Shown piece after piece: positions 46,501 through 60,119 of a DNA stretch of 64,000 nt (positions within the stretch are counted from its first letter, which is position 1; each line of letters begins with the position of its first letter). The translations under genes were made by a program, and so were the position numbers. Below the pieces are notes generated by a model that had not been told where the DNA came from, made no database searches, and worked only from the letters and a program-made list of their open reading frames with translations. Source of the DNA: Paramecium primaurelia (lineage: Eukaryota > Ciliophora > Oligohymenophorea > Peniculida > Parameciidae). Where the stretch lies: assembly GCA_905182975.1 (NCBI GenBank), contig CAJJDM010000040.1, positions 434,001 through 498,000 of the forward strand. Direction: 5' to 3'.

Positions 46501-49500
46501 GACATGTTTTACATTCTAAACCATTTACACAAGTAGCACAAGATGATTGACATGATAAACATTAATAATCTTAGGAATAATATTTATTAGGACAATTTTA
46601 ATAACATTTACCTGTTAAATGTTATTAATTTTCAGGACATTATGTACATACAGTATTTGATGAACATTATAAGCAAGATACATCACAAGAATAACATACA
46701 AAACTTTATGAATAATATTTTTCAGGACATTTATCTATACATTATTTGGATAATAAATATTTATTTGTTGGACATGAAGTACATTCAGTTTCTGAAATAC
46801 AATTTCCACATATATCAGGACATTTACTTAAAGATGTACCTGATTTATAATAACCATTTGGTATTGTTGATACACAACTATTATTAAAAAAGTAATATCC
46901 AGTGAGACAATCAATACAAATAGTATTACTTAAACAATTATTACATGGATCAGAACATTAAGTACATTCACTTCCATCTTTATAATATCTATTTCCACAA
47001 TCAGTAACACAACTTAATGATGGTTTTTTATAATAATAATTAGCAACACAAGTCAAACACACAGTTGGACCAGTATCACATGTTTTACAAGGTGATGTAC
47101 ATGCAATACAAGAAAATCCAATTTAAAATATTCCTGTTGGACATTAAGAAACACACTTGTTTTAATATAGTAAATTATTTGTTTCCCCACAAGATGTACA
47201 TTTAGTACTTTAATCAATACAAGTATTACAATTATCATTACAATCTGTGCATTTACCATTGAAATCAAATTACTTTTCAGTACATTTTAATACACACTTT
47301 CCATTCTTAATTTCTTATATTGTATCATCAATACAACTTTAACATAATGTATTACTTGTACATTCTTAACAATAATTTGGACACTTTTAACATTTATTAC
47401 TAGAATCACTATAATATAATGATCCACAAGTACTTAAGCATTTATTATCTAATAAGTAAATATTTTGAGTTATTGAAGTATCAGTATAACAAGATTAACA
47501 ATTATTTGAAACATCACATTCCTTACAAAATTATGATGAATTAGGAATACACTTTAATTAAAATGATAAATTAGGACCTTCTGAACTTTACGATTCATCA
47601 ATAATATTAGTATCTTTTTATGTTCTTATTTTAAATTAATAAGTAGATGAATAACTCTTTGGGTTTCTTATCAGATTATTAAATCTAAATTATATTGTTT
47701 TAAGTTAATTTGTAATTATCTTTATTGTAATCTCTTTACTATTAACTGAACAAGTATCTATTGTAAATCCTTCTATATTATCTACTGCTGCTTTACAATC
47801 TGTTTATTCAACGGAGAAGTTATCAGGCATTATCACAATAATTGAAGATCCAGCAGTAAGTTGATTAGATAATGTAATTCTAAATTAATAATTATCTACA
47901 ACTCCTAATAATTATTTTTCTTAAACTATCTTTTCAGCAGTTATAATATTTGGAACAGAACTTGGTAATGTACCAGCTGTACCTTTATCTGTACTTGAAA
48001 TCTTAAAATTATTATTAGTTGTTTCAGCTGTAATTGTACCAGCACTATCTTTATTTACTATATTATATATTATTGTATCATAATTTTAATTACTATTCAA
48101 AGCTGCACTAAATTATATACTAATTGTATATGCAGAACTAGTCACTTATAAATTTGTAGAAGTGAATGAAGGAAAACCTGTAAAATCAATTTTATCAACA
48201 TTGCTTAAAATATATCCTTAAAGTGTAAAAGTTATTTTAGTCCCACTAGGTTATATTGTGTCAAATTTAGTTGAAATTGTATAAGTGGATTAAGCACCAT
48301 TTTTACTTTCTGTTCTTCCAAAATATGTTAAAGTAATTCCACTTTACTCTGTCATTGTTAAACTTCCAAAATTTAAATTTTTATCATATTCAACAATACC
48401 TCTCTTAATCTATAATGAAAATCCAGTTACAGGACTAAATGTATATGGAGTTCTTATTGAATTAACTGTTAAAATTAATGATGTTCCTCCTGGTATTGAT
48501 GCAGATGCAGTTATAGTTACTGTAATACTTTAAGTTGAAACCACAACATAAGAGCATGCTGTTACACTTACATAATTTATAGAACAAGATGGAGATGATG
48601 TAATCCATTGAATATCACTTGGTAATATTAATTCAATTGTTGAACCAGTTTAAATATCATTTAAACTTGTAAATTTATATCTTATAGAAGCACTACTTTA
48701 ACCTACTTTATATGATCCACTTTCAACTGTTAAAGTTGTAAGTATTCCATCATTGTATCCTGTCACTTATGAAGATGTACTGCTTGAATCAACTTAAACC
48801 GTATCAATATAAGTTTTAAAATTATTAAAAGTAATACTAGAAGTTGGAGACGGAGGATTTGTAAATTCTAAAGATATTGTTTATGTCTTAGATGAATCCA
48901 AGTTTGCTATTGATATCAGGTTATCTACAGAAATATAAGTGCAGGCAATTGTAGTTGATGGTGTTCCTGTACATGTTATAGGTGTATCAGATAGTAAATT
49001 TGATGGTCTTGGAAAGGTTAGTAATTTTGTTCCTTCTGATAATGAGTTTTCAAAGGAAAGGTTTATGATATATAAAGATTTTTATCCAAAAATCTTATTT
49101 GGTACACTAATAGAGCTACTAAACGTTATTGCTCCTCCTGTGATTGTAAATGTCTTAATTGGGCTTTCATCAAGATATGGAGTTACACTGGTTCTATAAC
49201 TGAAGGCATAACAAGTATGAGGCTTAGTCGATGCACCTGTAGTGGCATAAAATACTATAACTGGTGTTAGAATTTTAGTGGAAGTATCAGCCTTGAACTC
49301 AAGGTACAAATTGCCATTAGCAGAGGGATTTGTAAATTGGTATGTCGCAAAAAAAAATGCCATTGATTTAAATCCAGTTACTTCTATTCTCATGAAATCA
49401 GTGCTTGGATTAAGAGTAGTTGTTAAATTAAATTCAAATCTGATTAGATATTATGTATTCAATTTAAGTGTTGTTACTTCATTTACAAATGAAGTGTCTG

Positions 49501-49591
49501 TTGTCAAGTAAGCCTTAAAAATAGCAGCAGATATCGTTCCTGAATAAGCTACATCAATAAGAATGTGCGTAATCAATAATATAATAAACAT
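43560..49591 (-). CDS. Giant cysteine-rich six-TM surface protein with long coiled-coil cytoplasmic tail, 1,985 residues
   Basis: Three introns (26, 26 and 22 nt) give exactly 1,986 codons. Order: signal peptide (MFIILLITHILIDVAYS); about 640 residues of Thr/Ser-rich beta-type repeats; a furin-like Cys-rich region (residues about 670-1095) with CxxC and CP.GY spacing, as in growth-factor-receptor-type ciliate proteins; then six hydrophobic helices (about 1105-1335, including FTIVSFIMILSVVVA and DSFIVTIIFGICLIW). Next come an acidic/Gln segment, about 265 residues of uninterrupted Glu/Gln/Arg/Lys coiled coil with a 38-residue internal repeat (44615-44840), and an acidic C-terminus with DDDDVGW and DDDWDVP. 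It is probably a plasma-membrane or ciliary receptor. The ligand is unknown. It is divergent by 59 bp from the histidine kinase. Confidence 0.82.
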
Positions 49592-49650
49592 AATAAAATA
49601 TAATGAAGAATGTTTATTTGAGAGTATTTATTCAACTCACATATTTTATA

Positions 49651-52337
49651 ATGGTACTAATTATAAAAATAGTGAATGACAATCCAGAATACTTTTAGGT
49701 TGTATTTAGCATAGTATTGACATTTCTTTCATTGCCATTAAACAAATATATTTCAAATTATGCTGAGCACTCATAATTAATATGTAAATCCTTATGGTAA
49801 GTCCTGAATCTTTTTTGCTTAGGTAGTGTTGATATGGGATTGAAAAATGATGGATTTCTAAGTAGATTCTAATATTTTTGGCTTGGTCTTACAATTCAAT
49901 TAGATGTTGATACAATATTACCTCATAAAATAGTTAGAGTGGGTTTTCTTTTAGTTGTAATAGCTTCAGTCAATTTGACAACATTTTACTTAATTCTTGA
50001 TTCTTCATAAATTGGATTGATTTGTGGAGAAATACTTTATACTCTTATATTGATATACTAATTATTTGTTGAAAAGACAATGAAGAATTAACATAAACAA
50101 TCAACATCTAAAAAACCTAGTTCTCGTAGTTTTACTGAGAAATTAGATAGTCCTTAACCTTAAATTTTAGATGAAGAATCAAATCATGTTTAAATATTAT
50201 CTTTAGGTTAATAATTACATCATTAATAATAATAATAACCATAAAGAGAAGCATCAATTCGTGAATAGATTGAATATTAAAATAGTTTCTATAAAACTTT
50301 ATTTAATTAATTTCCTGAAGGAATAATAATAATTAATGATTAAAATAAAATTGAATATCATAATAATTAAGTAAGAACATTATTAGGTAGAAAACCTATT
50401 TCAGAAGATCTTATACCTAAGAAATTATATGAATTAAAAAATTATTCATCAAAATTTTAATTTGGTGAATAAGCTTAATTTGATAAAATGTTTGCAGCAT
50501 TAAATAAAAAATTAAAAAGTAATTCTCATGAATTTTAATAATAACTTAATGAAGAAAATTCTTTAATTAAAGATTGTTTTGTACCATTAGATGAATAAAC
50601 ATATTATAATTATTATGAATATGAATTAAGTAAGGCAGAAACATTAAGTTAAGAAATTGAAAAGGCTTTATAAGATAAAAATGGAACTCCATCACCTTAT
50701 TAAAGATAATTATCTTGTCATTCTTAAAGAACATAAAAAGGATAAGAAATAATAAAATTTGGTAAAGAAGTAAAAATGTTATGTATGATTGAAGAATCTA
50801 ATGAAAGAATTCCTAATGAAATACATGAAGATTAATCAGATGATGAAGATTCTGCTGGATTATTAATTTAAATAACTATTAAAGCTTATACATATGAAAA
50901 TAAAAGAAATGTTTTATTAATGATTAGAGATGTGTCACTATTTAATTAGTATAAAGTATTATAACAACAAAATACAAATAAATCAAAAATGTTATCTTAT
51001 GTAGCACATGAATTAAGAAATCCTTTAGGTGCTATATGTGCTATAAGTGCATAATTACTTACAAAATATTCATAAGATAAAGAAACTAGTAAAAAGTAAA
51101 TTTTATTAATAATAAAAGGTATTTGAAACCATTAAAGAGTTCAGCTGAATCAATTTCAAGATTAGCTAATGATTTACTTGATCTAGCTTAATTAAAAGCT
51201 GGAAAATTTAAATTAACATTTTAAGAATTTGCATTAAAAAATTTAATTTTTGATGCAATAGCTATGATGACTTTTAATGTAGGTGCTAAGAATCTTTAAC
51301 TTAGTTTAAAATATGATAAAAAAATACCAGGTCTTATTAAATCTGATCAATAGAGAATATAATAGATTATATTGAATTTAATAAATAATTCTACAAAATT
51401 CACTAAAACAGGAGGTATAAAAGTAGAAGCTAAATTATTATAACCAAAATTAATTGAAATATCAGTTGAAGATACTGGTGTAGGATTATAACCAGAAGAT
51501 ATAAAGAAATTATTCTAACCATTTGGAAAATTAGAAGATTCAAAACATTTAAATACTTAAGGAGTAGGTTTGGGATTAATGATAAGTAATGTGTTAGCAT
51601 AAAAATTAAGTGGAGGAGATGTTGGTTTATAAGTAGAATCTAAAGGATTGGGATAAGGAACAAGGTTTATATTTAAAATATTAGATTAAAATGAAACAAA
51701 GAGTTCTGTTCATTAATCTTAAGATACAAAATATTTTGGTAGAAAGGAGAGTAATCTTTCAATAGTAAGAGTAAAAAAAAGAGATTAATTAACAATATAA
51801 CCAATGAGTGCATCATTATATAGAGCAAAAGTTATTAGTGAATAAAAAATAGAAGAAAATGAAAGCACTATCTATTAATTTTAATGTGATGATGATAATT
51901 TTTAAGAAGATCCTGTATAAGAATCATATGATAATTGTGCTTGTCCAAGAATTTTAATTGTTGATGATGAGCCAATAAATTTAATGATATTGGGTTATTA
52001 ACTTAAGAATTTGAAATATCTCTATAAGTAGGCAAAGAGTGGATAAGAAGCATTAGATTTTTTAAAGGGATGGTAAAATACCTAAGAATATTGTTGTAAT
52101 TGGATTAGATGTGTTATAATTGATATATAGATGCCAATGATGGATGGATATCAAACTTCTAAATTAATAAGAATGCTTGAGAAGGAGAAATAAATGAATA
52201 AATGTGCGATTATTGGTTGTAGTGGATTTTCTGATGAGGAAACTAAAAAACTAGGTTTTGAGAGTGGTATGGATTATTTCCTTTCTAAGCCCGTCACTTA
52301 GGGAGAATTATAAACTATATTAAATTAATGTTGTTGA
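49651..52337 (+). CDS. Hybrid sensor histidine kinase with receiver domain
   Basis: About 880 residues. N-terminal membrane helices (residues 1-150, e.g. IVRVGFLLVVIASVNLTTFY). A PAS-like segment near 215 (GIIIINDQNKIEYHN). The HisKA H-box is MLSYVAHELRNPLGAI near 445, with the phospho-accepting His. A 23-nt intron (GTAAATTTTATT...AAG) restores LKSSAESISRLANDLLDLAQ. HATPase_c motifs follow: LNLINNSTKFT (N), EDTGVGL (G1), GVGLGLMIS (G2). The C-terminal receiver (about 750-880) has DDEP, the phospho-acceptor in IIDIQMPMMDG, and SKPV. A 26-nt intron lies near the start, and length implies one more. This is a complete phosphorelay protein encoded with ciliate codons and introns, so not contamination. 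Confidence 0.92.
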
Positions 52338-52366
52338 TTAAATATTTTTTGTGATTAAAAATAGCA

Positions 52367-54421
52367 ATGTCTTATAATTTCAAAACTATACGTCCTGTTA
52401 TGCCTGCTAAAGACATGATAAATGTGATTTTATCAAAAACATAAAGGAAAACACCTACAGTAGTTCATCCTGGATATGATATATCTAGAATTAGAGGATT
52501 TTATATGAGAAAAGTAAAATTTACATAAGAAACCATTCATGAGAAGATAGATGCCATTTTACAAGACTTTCCAAAAGTATTTGATATTATTATATAATAT
52601 AGTTAGATGATATTCATCCATTTTATGCAGATTTGATTAATGTATTGTATGACAAAGATCATTATAAATTGGCATTAGGACATGTACATGCTTGTAGAAA
52701 TGTGATTGATAATATTGCTAAGGATTATTGTAGATTGTTAAAATATGGTGATTCCTTGTACAGATGCAAAATGTTAAAGAGAGCAGCATTAGGTCGTATG
52801 TGTACCACACTTAAAAAATTGACCAGTTCTCTTAATTATTTAGATGAAGTTAGAAAACACTTATCTAGAATGCCAGCTATTAATCCCTTTGAAAGAACTC
52901 TCTTAGTCACTGGATTCCCTAATGTTGGAAAGAGTAGTTTTGTAAATAATATAACAAATGCAAATTTGGATGTTCAACCATATCCATTTACAACTTAAAA
53001 TCTTTATGTAGGACATACTGATTATAACTTTGTTCGTTGGTAAGTAATAGATACTCCAGGAGTATTGGATCATTCATTAAGTGAAAGAAACCCTATTGAA
53101 ATGTAAGCAATAACAGCACTTGCACATTTAAAGGCCTGTATTATGTTTTTCTTGGATATCTCAGAAACATGCAGTTATTCTATTGATCAATAGATAGCAT
53201 TATTTAAAGACTTAAAACCACTCTTCAAAAATAAACCATTATTATTAGTTATGACTAAAATAGATATTAAAAAATTTGAATAATTAGATCCAATTGATTA
53301 ATAAAAGTTATAAGATGTTATTCAATCTGAAAATGTGTTCTAGTATTAATTTAAAATCTATTATATAGTTCTTAATTGAGTAATAAATCTGGTGAAGGAA
53401 TAGCCTAAGTAAAAGAAAAAGCTTGTGGTTTATTAAATGAATGGAGATAGAATCTTAAACCTGAATAATTAACAGGTGGAAATCCAAATCTTTTAAGAGA
53501 AGAATCAATTCTTTAAGGTGTCTATATTGCTTAACCTAAAAGAGTTAATCAAAATAGAATGCCAGTAATTCCTTAAGTAATTGGTAAATTAAATAGACCA
53601 ACATTGAAAGATGTATAAGAATAAAATGGTGGAGCTGGTGTTTTCTCATTCCCATTATAAGGTATAATAATATATTAATTAATTTAATAGAACATTTTTT
53701 ATTAGAAAATCCAGATTGGAAATATGATGCTGTTCCTGAAATTATGGATGGTAAAAATATTGGAGATTTTGTTGATGCTGATATTTTATAAAGATTAGAA
53801 GAATTAGAAAAGGAAGAAGAAATGATGGATTAAGCTGAAATTGAAGATCCAGAAGAAGATGCAAGAGAAGAGATGTTATTAAATACAAGAGATTAAATTA
53901 ATAAAAAAAGAGAAATGATTAAAGAAGAACATCATATGAAGATGAAATAATAAGTTAAATTACATAGACCAAATTTGGAAGATGCAAAAGAAGATTTTGC
54001 TAAAAAAGGAATTGATACTACATTTTTAGAATAAAGAGCATAAAAATTTGCTGCTAAGAAAGTTTTATAAAAATAAAAAAGATAATAATAATCATCAGAT
54101 GATAGTGATGATAATGATATGGATATTGAAGGTAATGATAGAAATCAAAGAAAAGGAAGAGATGCATTATCTAGAAGTAGAAGTAGACTTAGAGAAATCT
54201 CAAGAAGTAGAAGTAGAGGTAATAAAAAAGTACTTACTGCTTAAGAATAAGTAAATATATCATATTAAATATTATAGGCTATGGAAAGAATGTCTAAAAA
54301 AATATAAAGAAGAAGAAGAAATGAAGCTAAAGCTGGTGATGGTGATACTAAAATAGATTGTAAAATGCCTAAGCACTTATTTACTGGTAAAAGTGGTATT
54401 GGAAAATAATCAAGACGTTGA
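52367..54421 (+). CDS. NOG1: Nucleolar GTP-binding protein NOG1
   Basis: Starts MSYNFKTIRPVMPAKDMI and has the NOG1 N-terminal helical bundle (HPFYADLINVLYDKDHYKLA). The Obg-family GTPase follows, with GFPNVGKSS (G1), PFTT, DTPGVLD (G3) and TKID (G4). The C-terminus is basic and acidic, with an RSRSR-rich segment and MPKHLFTGKSGIGKQSRR. Introns of 26 (GTATTTGATA...TAG), 32, 25 and 27 nt are likely; the total leaves one base unresolved, so one junction is slightly off. NOG1 binds pre-60S particles at the peptidyl-transferase centre during ribosome assembly. It is conserved in all eukaryotes, so a functional gene is expected. About 650 residues. Confidence 0.94.
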
Positions 54422-54757
54422 ATTATTTGTTGTTAATAATACAATATAATATTAATTAATCAAATATAATCTCACCCCCTTTTGAGTTAAATATATATTC
54501 TTTATCTTTTATTAATATTAAATTCTAAAATTCCTTAAGTAGGAATTATATCATATCTTTTTTATAATTGAATCCTAATATTATTTTATATTAATCTTTT
54601 TTTATGTACTTAAGACAATTAATATAATGTAATTAATACTTAAGTATTTTTAATAGTAATTTATAAATATAAACCTATATATTTGTTTGAATTGATGAAA
54701 AATTTACACAATTTTGTTCATATATATATTAATGTAATTATAATTATTATTACAAAA
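54422..54757. other. Intergenic, nothing recognised
   Basis: About 335 bp of AT-rich sequence between two plus-strand genes. No motif seen. Confidence 0.4.
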
Positions 54758-55585
54758 ATGGATGATGAAAAAAAGAAGAAAAAAGGTAACAAAATAGACT
54801 TAAATCTGTTACCTTCATCAATGAAAGAACGTTATGCTGCTATGGGAATACTACCTAAACCTTAAATTCCTAAAGCTAATCTCTAAGTTGATGTGTAAAG
54901 AATGAAACAGAAAAAGATTGAAAAAGAATAACCTATTGAATAAAAATTAGAAGGGATAGAAATCAAAGCTAGTGAAAAAAAGTAGTTAGAAAAGTAATTT
55001 AAATTGTTAACATTAGAGTATTCTAAATGCTTAAAAAAAAGGATGTTGATTACTTTGATGCCAAAGATATTGATAAAATGCTTAGATTTTTAGGTGTTTC
55101 ACTTACTAAATCTGAAATAGATCTTATGTTATGGGTAAACAATAAAATTTATAATAAATTTAGGAAGTTGATGAAAATTTAGATGGAAAAGTTAGTTGGA
55201 CTGAATTTTTGAATATGTACAAAAAATGTACAATTGATAAGACAGGTCTTGAACCTAAGAGTTTGTTTCATATGATTTAATTTTTAATGTATTTACCACC
55301 AGATAGAAAAGACCCAAGAGTAACAGTTGAAGTATAAATATTAATTTATAAAATTAGGACACTTTGGAACTCTTATATGTTAGATTTGGTAGATAATGTT
55401 TAGATTCAGAAATACATGCCATTTTTGGAGATGAAGAGAAAAACAAAGATGGAGAAGAAAAGGCTATTTCATTTAGTGAATATATGGAAAAAATTAATGA
55501 AAGAGCAATTCAATAAAGAAAGTTAAGAAAAGAAGAGTAAAAATAATAATTTTAATATTTTAAAAAAGAAAAGCAAATGGAATGA
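54758..55585 (+). CDS. EF-hand protein, 249 residues
   Basis: Introns of 23 (GTAATTTAAATTG...TAG), 29 and 26 nt give exactly 250 codons. The N-terminal 75 residues are basic and Lys/Gln-rich. Residues about 80-150 fold as an EF-hand pair: a helix-loop with FDAKDIDKMLRFLG, where the loop ligands are degenerate, and the well-preserved DENLDGKVSWTEF. The C-terminal part (EIHAIFGDEEKNKDGEE) may be another degenerate hand, followed by a Lys/Gln-rich helix. Such calmodulin-like proteins are common in axonemal complexes. The exact paralogue cannot be named. Confidence 0.8.
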
Positions 55586-55644
55586 TTTCATTATTATGTT
55601 CAATAATAATAATTAATATTTATTAATAAATTAAATAAAAAAAT

Positions 55645-56384
55645 ATGATGAATTCCTCCCTAATTATGAAAGAAGAAGTACAAATATACTAAAAGCATAA
55701 TTTTTTCTTCTATTTTATTCGAACTGAACATAAAAAACTACATGAAAAGTCTATTTAGATATAGCCATTATCATTCTCATTTAATAATAATAATCAAGAT
55801 TTCTTATCCATTTATGAAATTACAAGTAAATAAATAGATTAATATATTTCAATTAATGATGTTCAAATAAATTATTCATAAGATGGTTTATCAAATGCTA
55901 TTGTATGTGCATATATAATCATAAAAGGATTTGATTTAGAAAGTGCTTTTTAAGTATTATTCTTAAATGATAAGTATAGGTGATGGATTTCCTATAAATT
56001 GACAGACCTACTGTTTATTATTTGAGTAGCTTAAAAAGATTAGATAATCAAATAAACTCTGTATAAAATTTAAATAGAAGTTCTATAATTCTAAAAACAG
56101 ATCTGGATTTAGATTAAACTATATAAAATTCATTGCTTTAATCTGAAATTCTCAACTTTCCAATATTTAGTCAAAGATTAATAGAAACATAAAGGTATTA
56201 ACGTAAATAAATAATTATTAGAAATTCATAAATTCTACCTTCTGAATATTAAGCAACATCTGAAATCTTCAATCAATAATAAATCAGCTTTATATCATTT
56301 GGATAGTAGGATTTACAAAATATAAATGAAGAGCCTTAAATAAATAAAATTTAATCTTCAATATTTGTGAACAAAAAATAATGA
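55645..56384 (+). CDS. Catalytically dead dual-specificity-phosphatase-like protein, 237 residues
   Basis: One 26-nt intron (GTGATGGATT...CAG) gives exactly 238 codons. Residues about 60-130 follow the dual-specificity phosphatase pattern: the P-loop position reads YSQDGLSN where active enzymes have HCxxGxSR, then AIVCAYIIIKG, AFQVL and RPTVYYLSSLKRLD (the usual I.PN..F..QL helix). The catalytic Cys is Ser, the Arg is Asn and the His is Tyr, so no catalysis is expected; it would be a pseudophosphatase binding phosphoproteins. The C-terminal 110 residues are Gln/Asn/Ser-rich. The fold call is by pattern only. Confidence 0.6.
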
Positions 56385-56431
56385 AAAAGTTATACTTATA
56401 TAAATATAAATCAAACTAATTCGAAAATATT

Positions 56432-58375
56432 TCAAGATTTTTTAACAGATGGTCGTCTACTATGTTATTATAATTATTGAATAACTTAAGGAGCTTTATT
56501 ATTAGTAATTGTTAAAGGTTTTTCATATTTTTTCTTTTCTAACATTTCTTTTATCTATTAACCTTCTAAAATTAAACGACCCATTTAATTAATTTCTCTA
56601 TTTGTCTTACTCAATAATGAATTCTCATGAGATGTTAATTAAATTTTAGCAGCTAATCTATCACATTCTTATTATAATTGTCTATTCATACCCTCTAATC
56701 TTTCTACTACTGATTAGAGATGTAAAATTTCCCTATCTTTTAATATCAATTACTAAGTTGTTTTATCAAAATTCTAAGAACTTGTATTAACCTATATAAA
56801 TACTTTTTATTATTTTTTTTTAGTTACTTTAATTCATCTTCATTTCTTTATAATTCATTTTCAAGATTAGCTACTTATCTAAGTAGATCTCTATTTTAAT
56901 CTTATAATTACATACATTATTAAGACACTTCCTCAAAAGATCTAAAAATATAAAAATATAATACTATTCAGCTTAAACTCTATATAATCTTTCTTCTTCA
57001 ACTTATTTTAAATGTATTTCAATATTTTTATATTTAATTTCTAATTCTTAATTTTTTTCATCTTACATTTTTATTCTATCTATTAAAGTTTACTTTTCCT
57101 TTTTAAATTACTCTTAAATATTAAGATGTTCTTTAAGTTCTTTAGATTATAATTCTTTTAATGTATTTATCTAATTACAAAATTATTAATTATCTCTTTA
57201 TAATTATATTATCTAACTCTAAAATTCTTATTTATTATTTTAAAATTCTTTAATCTATTAATTTTGATCTCTCATTTATTATTAAATTTAAAGATCTTTC
57301 TATTATAATTGTTATAGTTGTAATTACATTCTTTCTAATTTTTAATCCTTTTCAATTAAAGAATCTTTTAAAATTTAAGATTCTTGCATATATTATTCAT
57401 TTAATTCTTATAAATCTATACATTATTATGATAATTTTCCATATTCATCATTTATACTTTATATTTATTATTCATATTATAAATTATGCATTTATAATTG
57501 ATCATATTAATTTTTTAATGAATGATATTCTTTATTTTTATGTTTCTCTTAATTTTATAACTATTATTATAAAGTTGAATATCTTTCATTATAATTTTAC
57601 ATCTAATCAATTTTATGAGCATATTTATTTCTATCTGCTTCCATTTATTAATAATCTTTATATAGTTGTTATAAATTTTATTCATATTTATCAGATTGAA
57701 GTTTAATCTGTGTAATATAATTTTTCATATCCTCAATCTTACCATATAAATGACTTAATTCCTATTCTCTTTTAATTACTAATCTCTCTAATTCTTTTAT
57801 TTATCTTCTATTTTATTTTTTATTTTTCTTTTAATCAGAATTTTAGATATTTATAGGATCTTGATGATAAAGTTCATTTTGATTAAGTAAATCATGTAAG
57901 TTAGTTATTTCTTATGTAATCAAATCATTTTCCTCTTATAATTATAGCATTTAATCCTTATACATATTATTCTCTTGTGTCAAATATTCAATTTATTAAT
58001 TTTTTTGCTATAGATGTGTTTTAAATTAGTCATTGTCTTCTAGTAATTTATGATAGTATTGACCTCCTTACTCTAACTCTTTTCTATAATCTTGTAATTA
58101 ATTTTCAAAGAATTCATTCTCTTATCTCAAACTTTGACTAAGTTAAAATTGAGTTCGTAAATCATTCTTTAAATTCTCAATTTAATCAATTAATTCATTG
58201 TTTTCTGTTTCCAATTACTTAGCATTCTTAATATAATAAGGATTCCACATACTTGCTATATATTTTGTAATTGATTCATCAAATTTAAATTTTGAGTTTG
58301 TAATAGTTAATTGTGCTTCTCAAGATTCTCATATCTCATAAGCATCTCTTCAAGTTCTTCATCTTTGGAGGACAT
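56432..58375 (-). CDS. Long coiled-coil protein, about 630 residues
   Basis: Starts MSSKDEELEEMLMRYENLEKH and runs almost entirely as heptad-like Leu/Ile/Glu/Gln/Lys sequence to about residue 560. A shorter C-terminal tail ends in QQHSRRPSVKKS and TGA at 56432. At least one 23-nt intron (GTATTATATTTT...TAG, about 56950) and a second near 56800 are needed. A frame change near residue 30 has no obvious GT-AG intron, so the extreme 5' end is uncertain. It has the look of a centriolar, basal-body or rootlet protein, but I see no diagnostic motif for a named family. Confidence 0.72.
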
Positions 58376-58422
58376 AAAAATATATATTTATTTAAAATAA
58401 AAGATTAACGATCATAAATTTA

Positions 58423-60119
58423 TCATTTTTCTCCATCAGAATCTACAACTTTGATATCATTACCAAATAAATCATCAAAACTTGTTGGCTTATTAATTTC
58501 TTTAATTTTTTAAGCCACTTATTCTTAAATATTCTTTTATTAATGCTAATATCCTCCAATAGATTATGACATACAAGGTAATACAGGTGGTAACCAATAA
58601 CTATTTATCATGCTTTATCCTAATGGCATCATAAATGATGGTTAATTAGCCAATAATAATAATGGTTGCATTGTGCTTTATCGATTTATATCATCTATAG
58701 ATTTTTACATCATAAACATATTATGATCAGATTAAGTTAGAGTTGAACATTTACTATTATTATTATTATTCTCTTCTGTTTTTATTTATTTGTATATATG
58801 TTTTAATATTAATCCTTAATAATCTAATGTATTAAATGGTGATATAAATAACTTTTTTGTTTTTTTATTAAAAAGTACTACACCAGATCTATCATTATCA
58901 ACAGAAAATTGATTATCCACTCTTTTTATATTTAATACTTTTTTGTATAATACATCATTCTTATTGCTTGATGTTAAATCATTATGAAATAAATCAAAAA
59001 AATCATCATTTTTTATTTTTTATGCTTCTTAATATTTACCTTCTGAAACACATAAATCAATATATAAACTTTAAATTGCCAATACTATAAACTACCATTC
59101 ATAATTATCAATCTCTTCAATTGGTGTTATTTTACCATATTTATTTGCATAATCCATCCTTAATTTTTATACTTTTGAAAATAATTATGGATTAATCGTT
59201 TCAAATTCATATTTTAATTTCTCTTTTTTTAAAAGAGAATTATACTTATTCTTAAGAGAATTCTCTGTTCTCACTCTTCCATATAAAGCAGATAATTCAG
59301 ACCATTTCTTTCCTCTAATTAAAATGGTTTTTAATAGATCTATTTCCTATTATTTTGACCAAGGTTCACTTCAAATTTAATCATCTCATTACTTGCAAAT
59401 ATTTGGATCTAATCTATTAATCCATCTCTCTCTACATTATTTTGGTTATCTAAATATTTTATTAGGAGATCTCTTGTATATCTCTCTTGCTATTTAAGAC
59501 CATTTATTTTCTTTTCCTAATCTACTAAATTCTCTTTAAGATATTGCTTAATTAGTACTCATGCACTTATTATAGTAATTAATCCTCTTCTTCTGTCCAT
59601 GGAGCCTCTGAAAGTGAAATTTTATATTTCTATTCCCATTTCAATCTACATTAATGAGCATTCCGACCTATAGTCATTTTAGCTATATCTCTCCATTCAA
59701 CAGGTGTCTTAGTTTTAAGAATAATTTTAATTACAAGTTAATTGATTTCTTTTAATAAACAATATCTGATAACCACCCAATAAAATAATCTTTTATCTTA
59801 ATCATTCCATTTTACACTTCTTCTCTTAGCATTCTAACTTTAATTAAGTTGATCAAATTCTATACATATTTAATTAGAATAACATTTTTGCTTCCTCAAT
59901 TGATGGCCAATCATCAACTTTTAATCGAAGATTGGAACCTATTCTTACCAGCTATTCCCTTGTCTCTTAAAACTCCTTTGAATTTTCAACAAAATTACTA
60001 AAATGCTGATTTACCACTTCAAAAGGGTATACTTTAACAATATCATACTAAACGTTACTAATTAAATCCTCCATCTCGCAACTACCAGCTAGCTTTCCTT
60101 CCTTCCTCTCAGTTTGCAT
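58423..60119 (-). CDS. MYB-repeat DNA-binding protein
   Basis: About 550 residues. Three tryptophan-spaced repeats: a weak first one ending GRNAHQCRLKW; a clear second, PWTEEEDQLL...KWSQIARE....QCRERWINRLDP; and a third after a 24-nt intron (GTAATGAGATG...AAG), PWSKQQEIDLL...KKWSELSALYGRVRTENSLKNKY. This is the R1R2R3 layout of c-MYB-type and SNAPc190-like factors, which bind DNA in the nucleus. The C-terminal half has no recognised domain, is Asn/Gln/Pro-rich with PSFMMPLGQSM-type hydrophobic patches, and could be an activation region. One or two further introns are implied by the length. Confidence 0.83.

Noticed and set aside
49651..52337. Bacterial contamination or recent bacterial transfer for the hybrid histidine kinase
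   Set aside because: The gene is full of Gln-coding TAA/TAG and contains 23- and 26-nt introns, so it is a resident ciliate gene; such kinases are known in ciliates.
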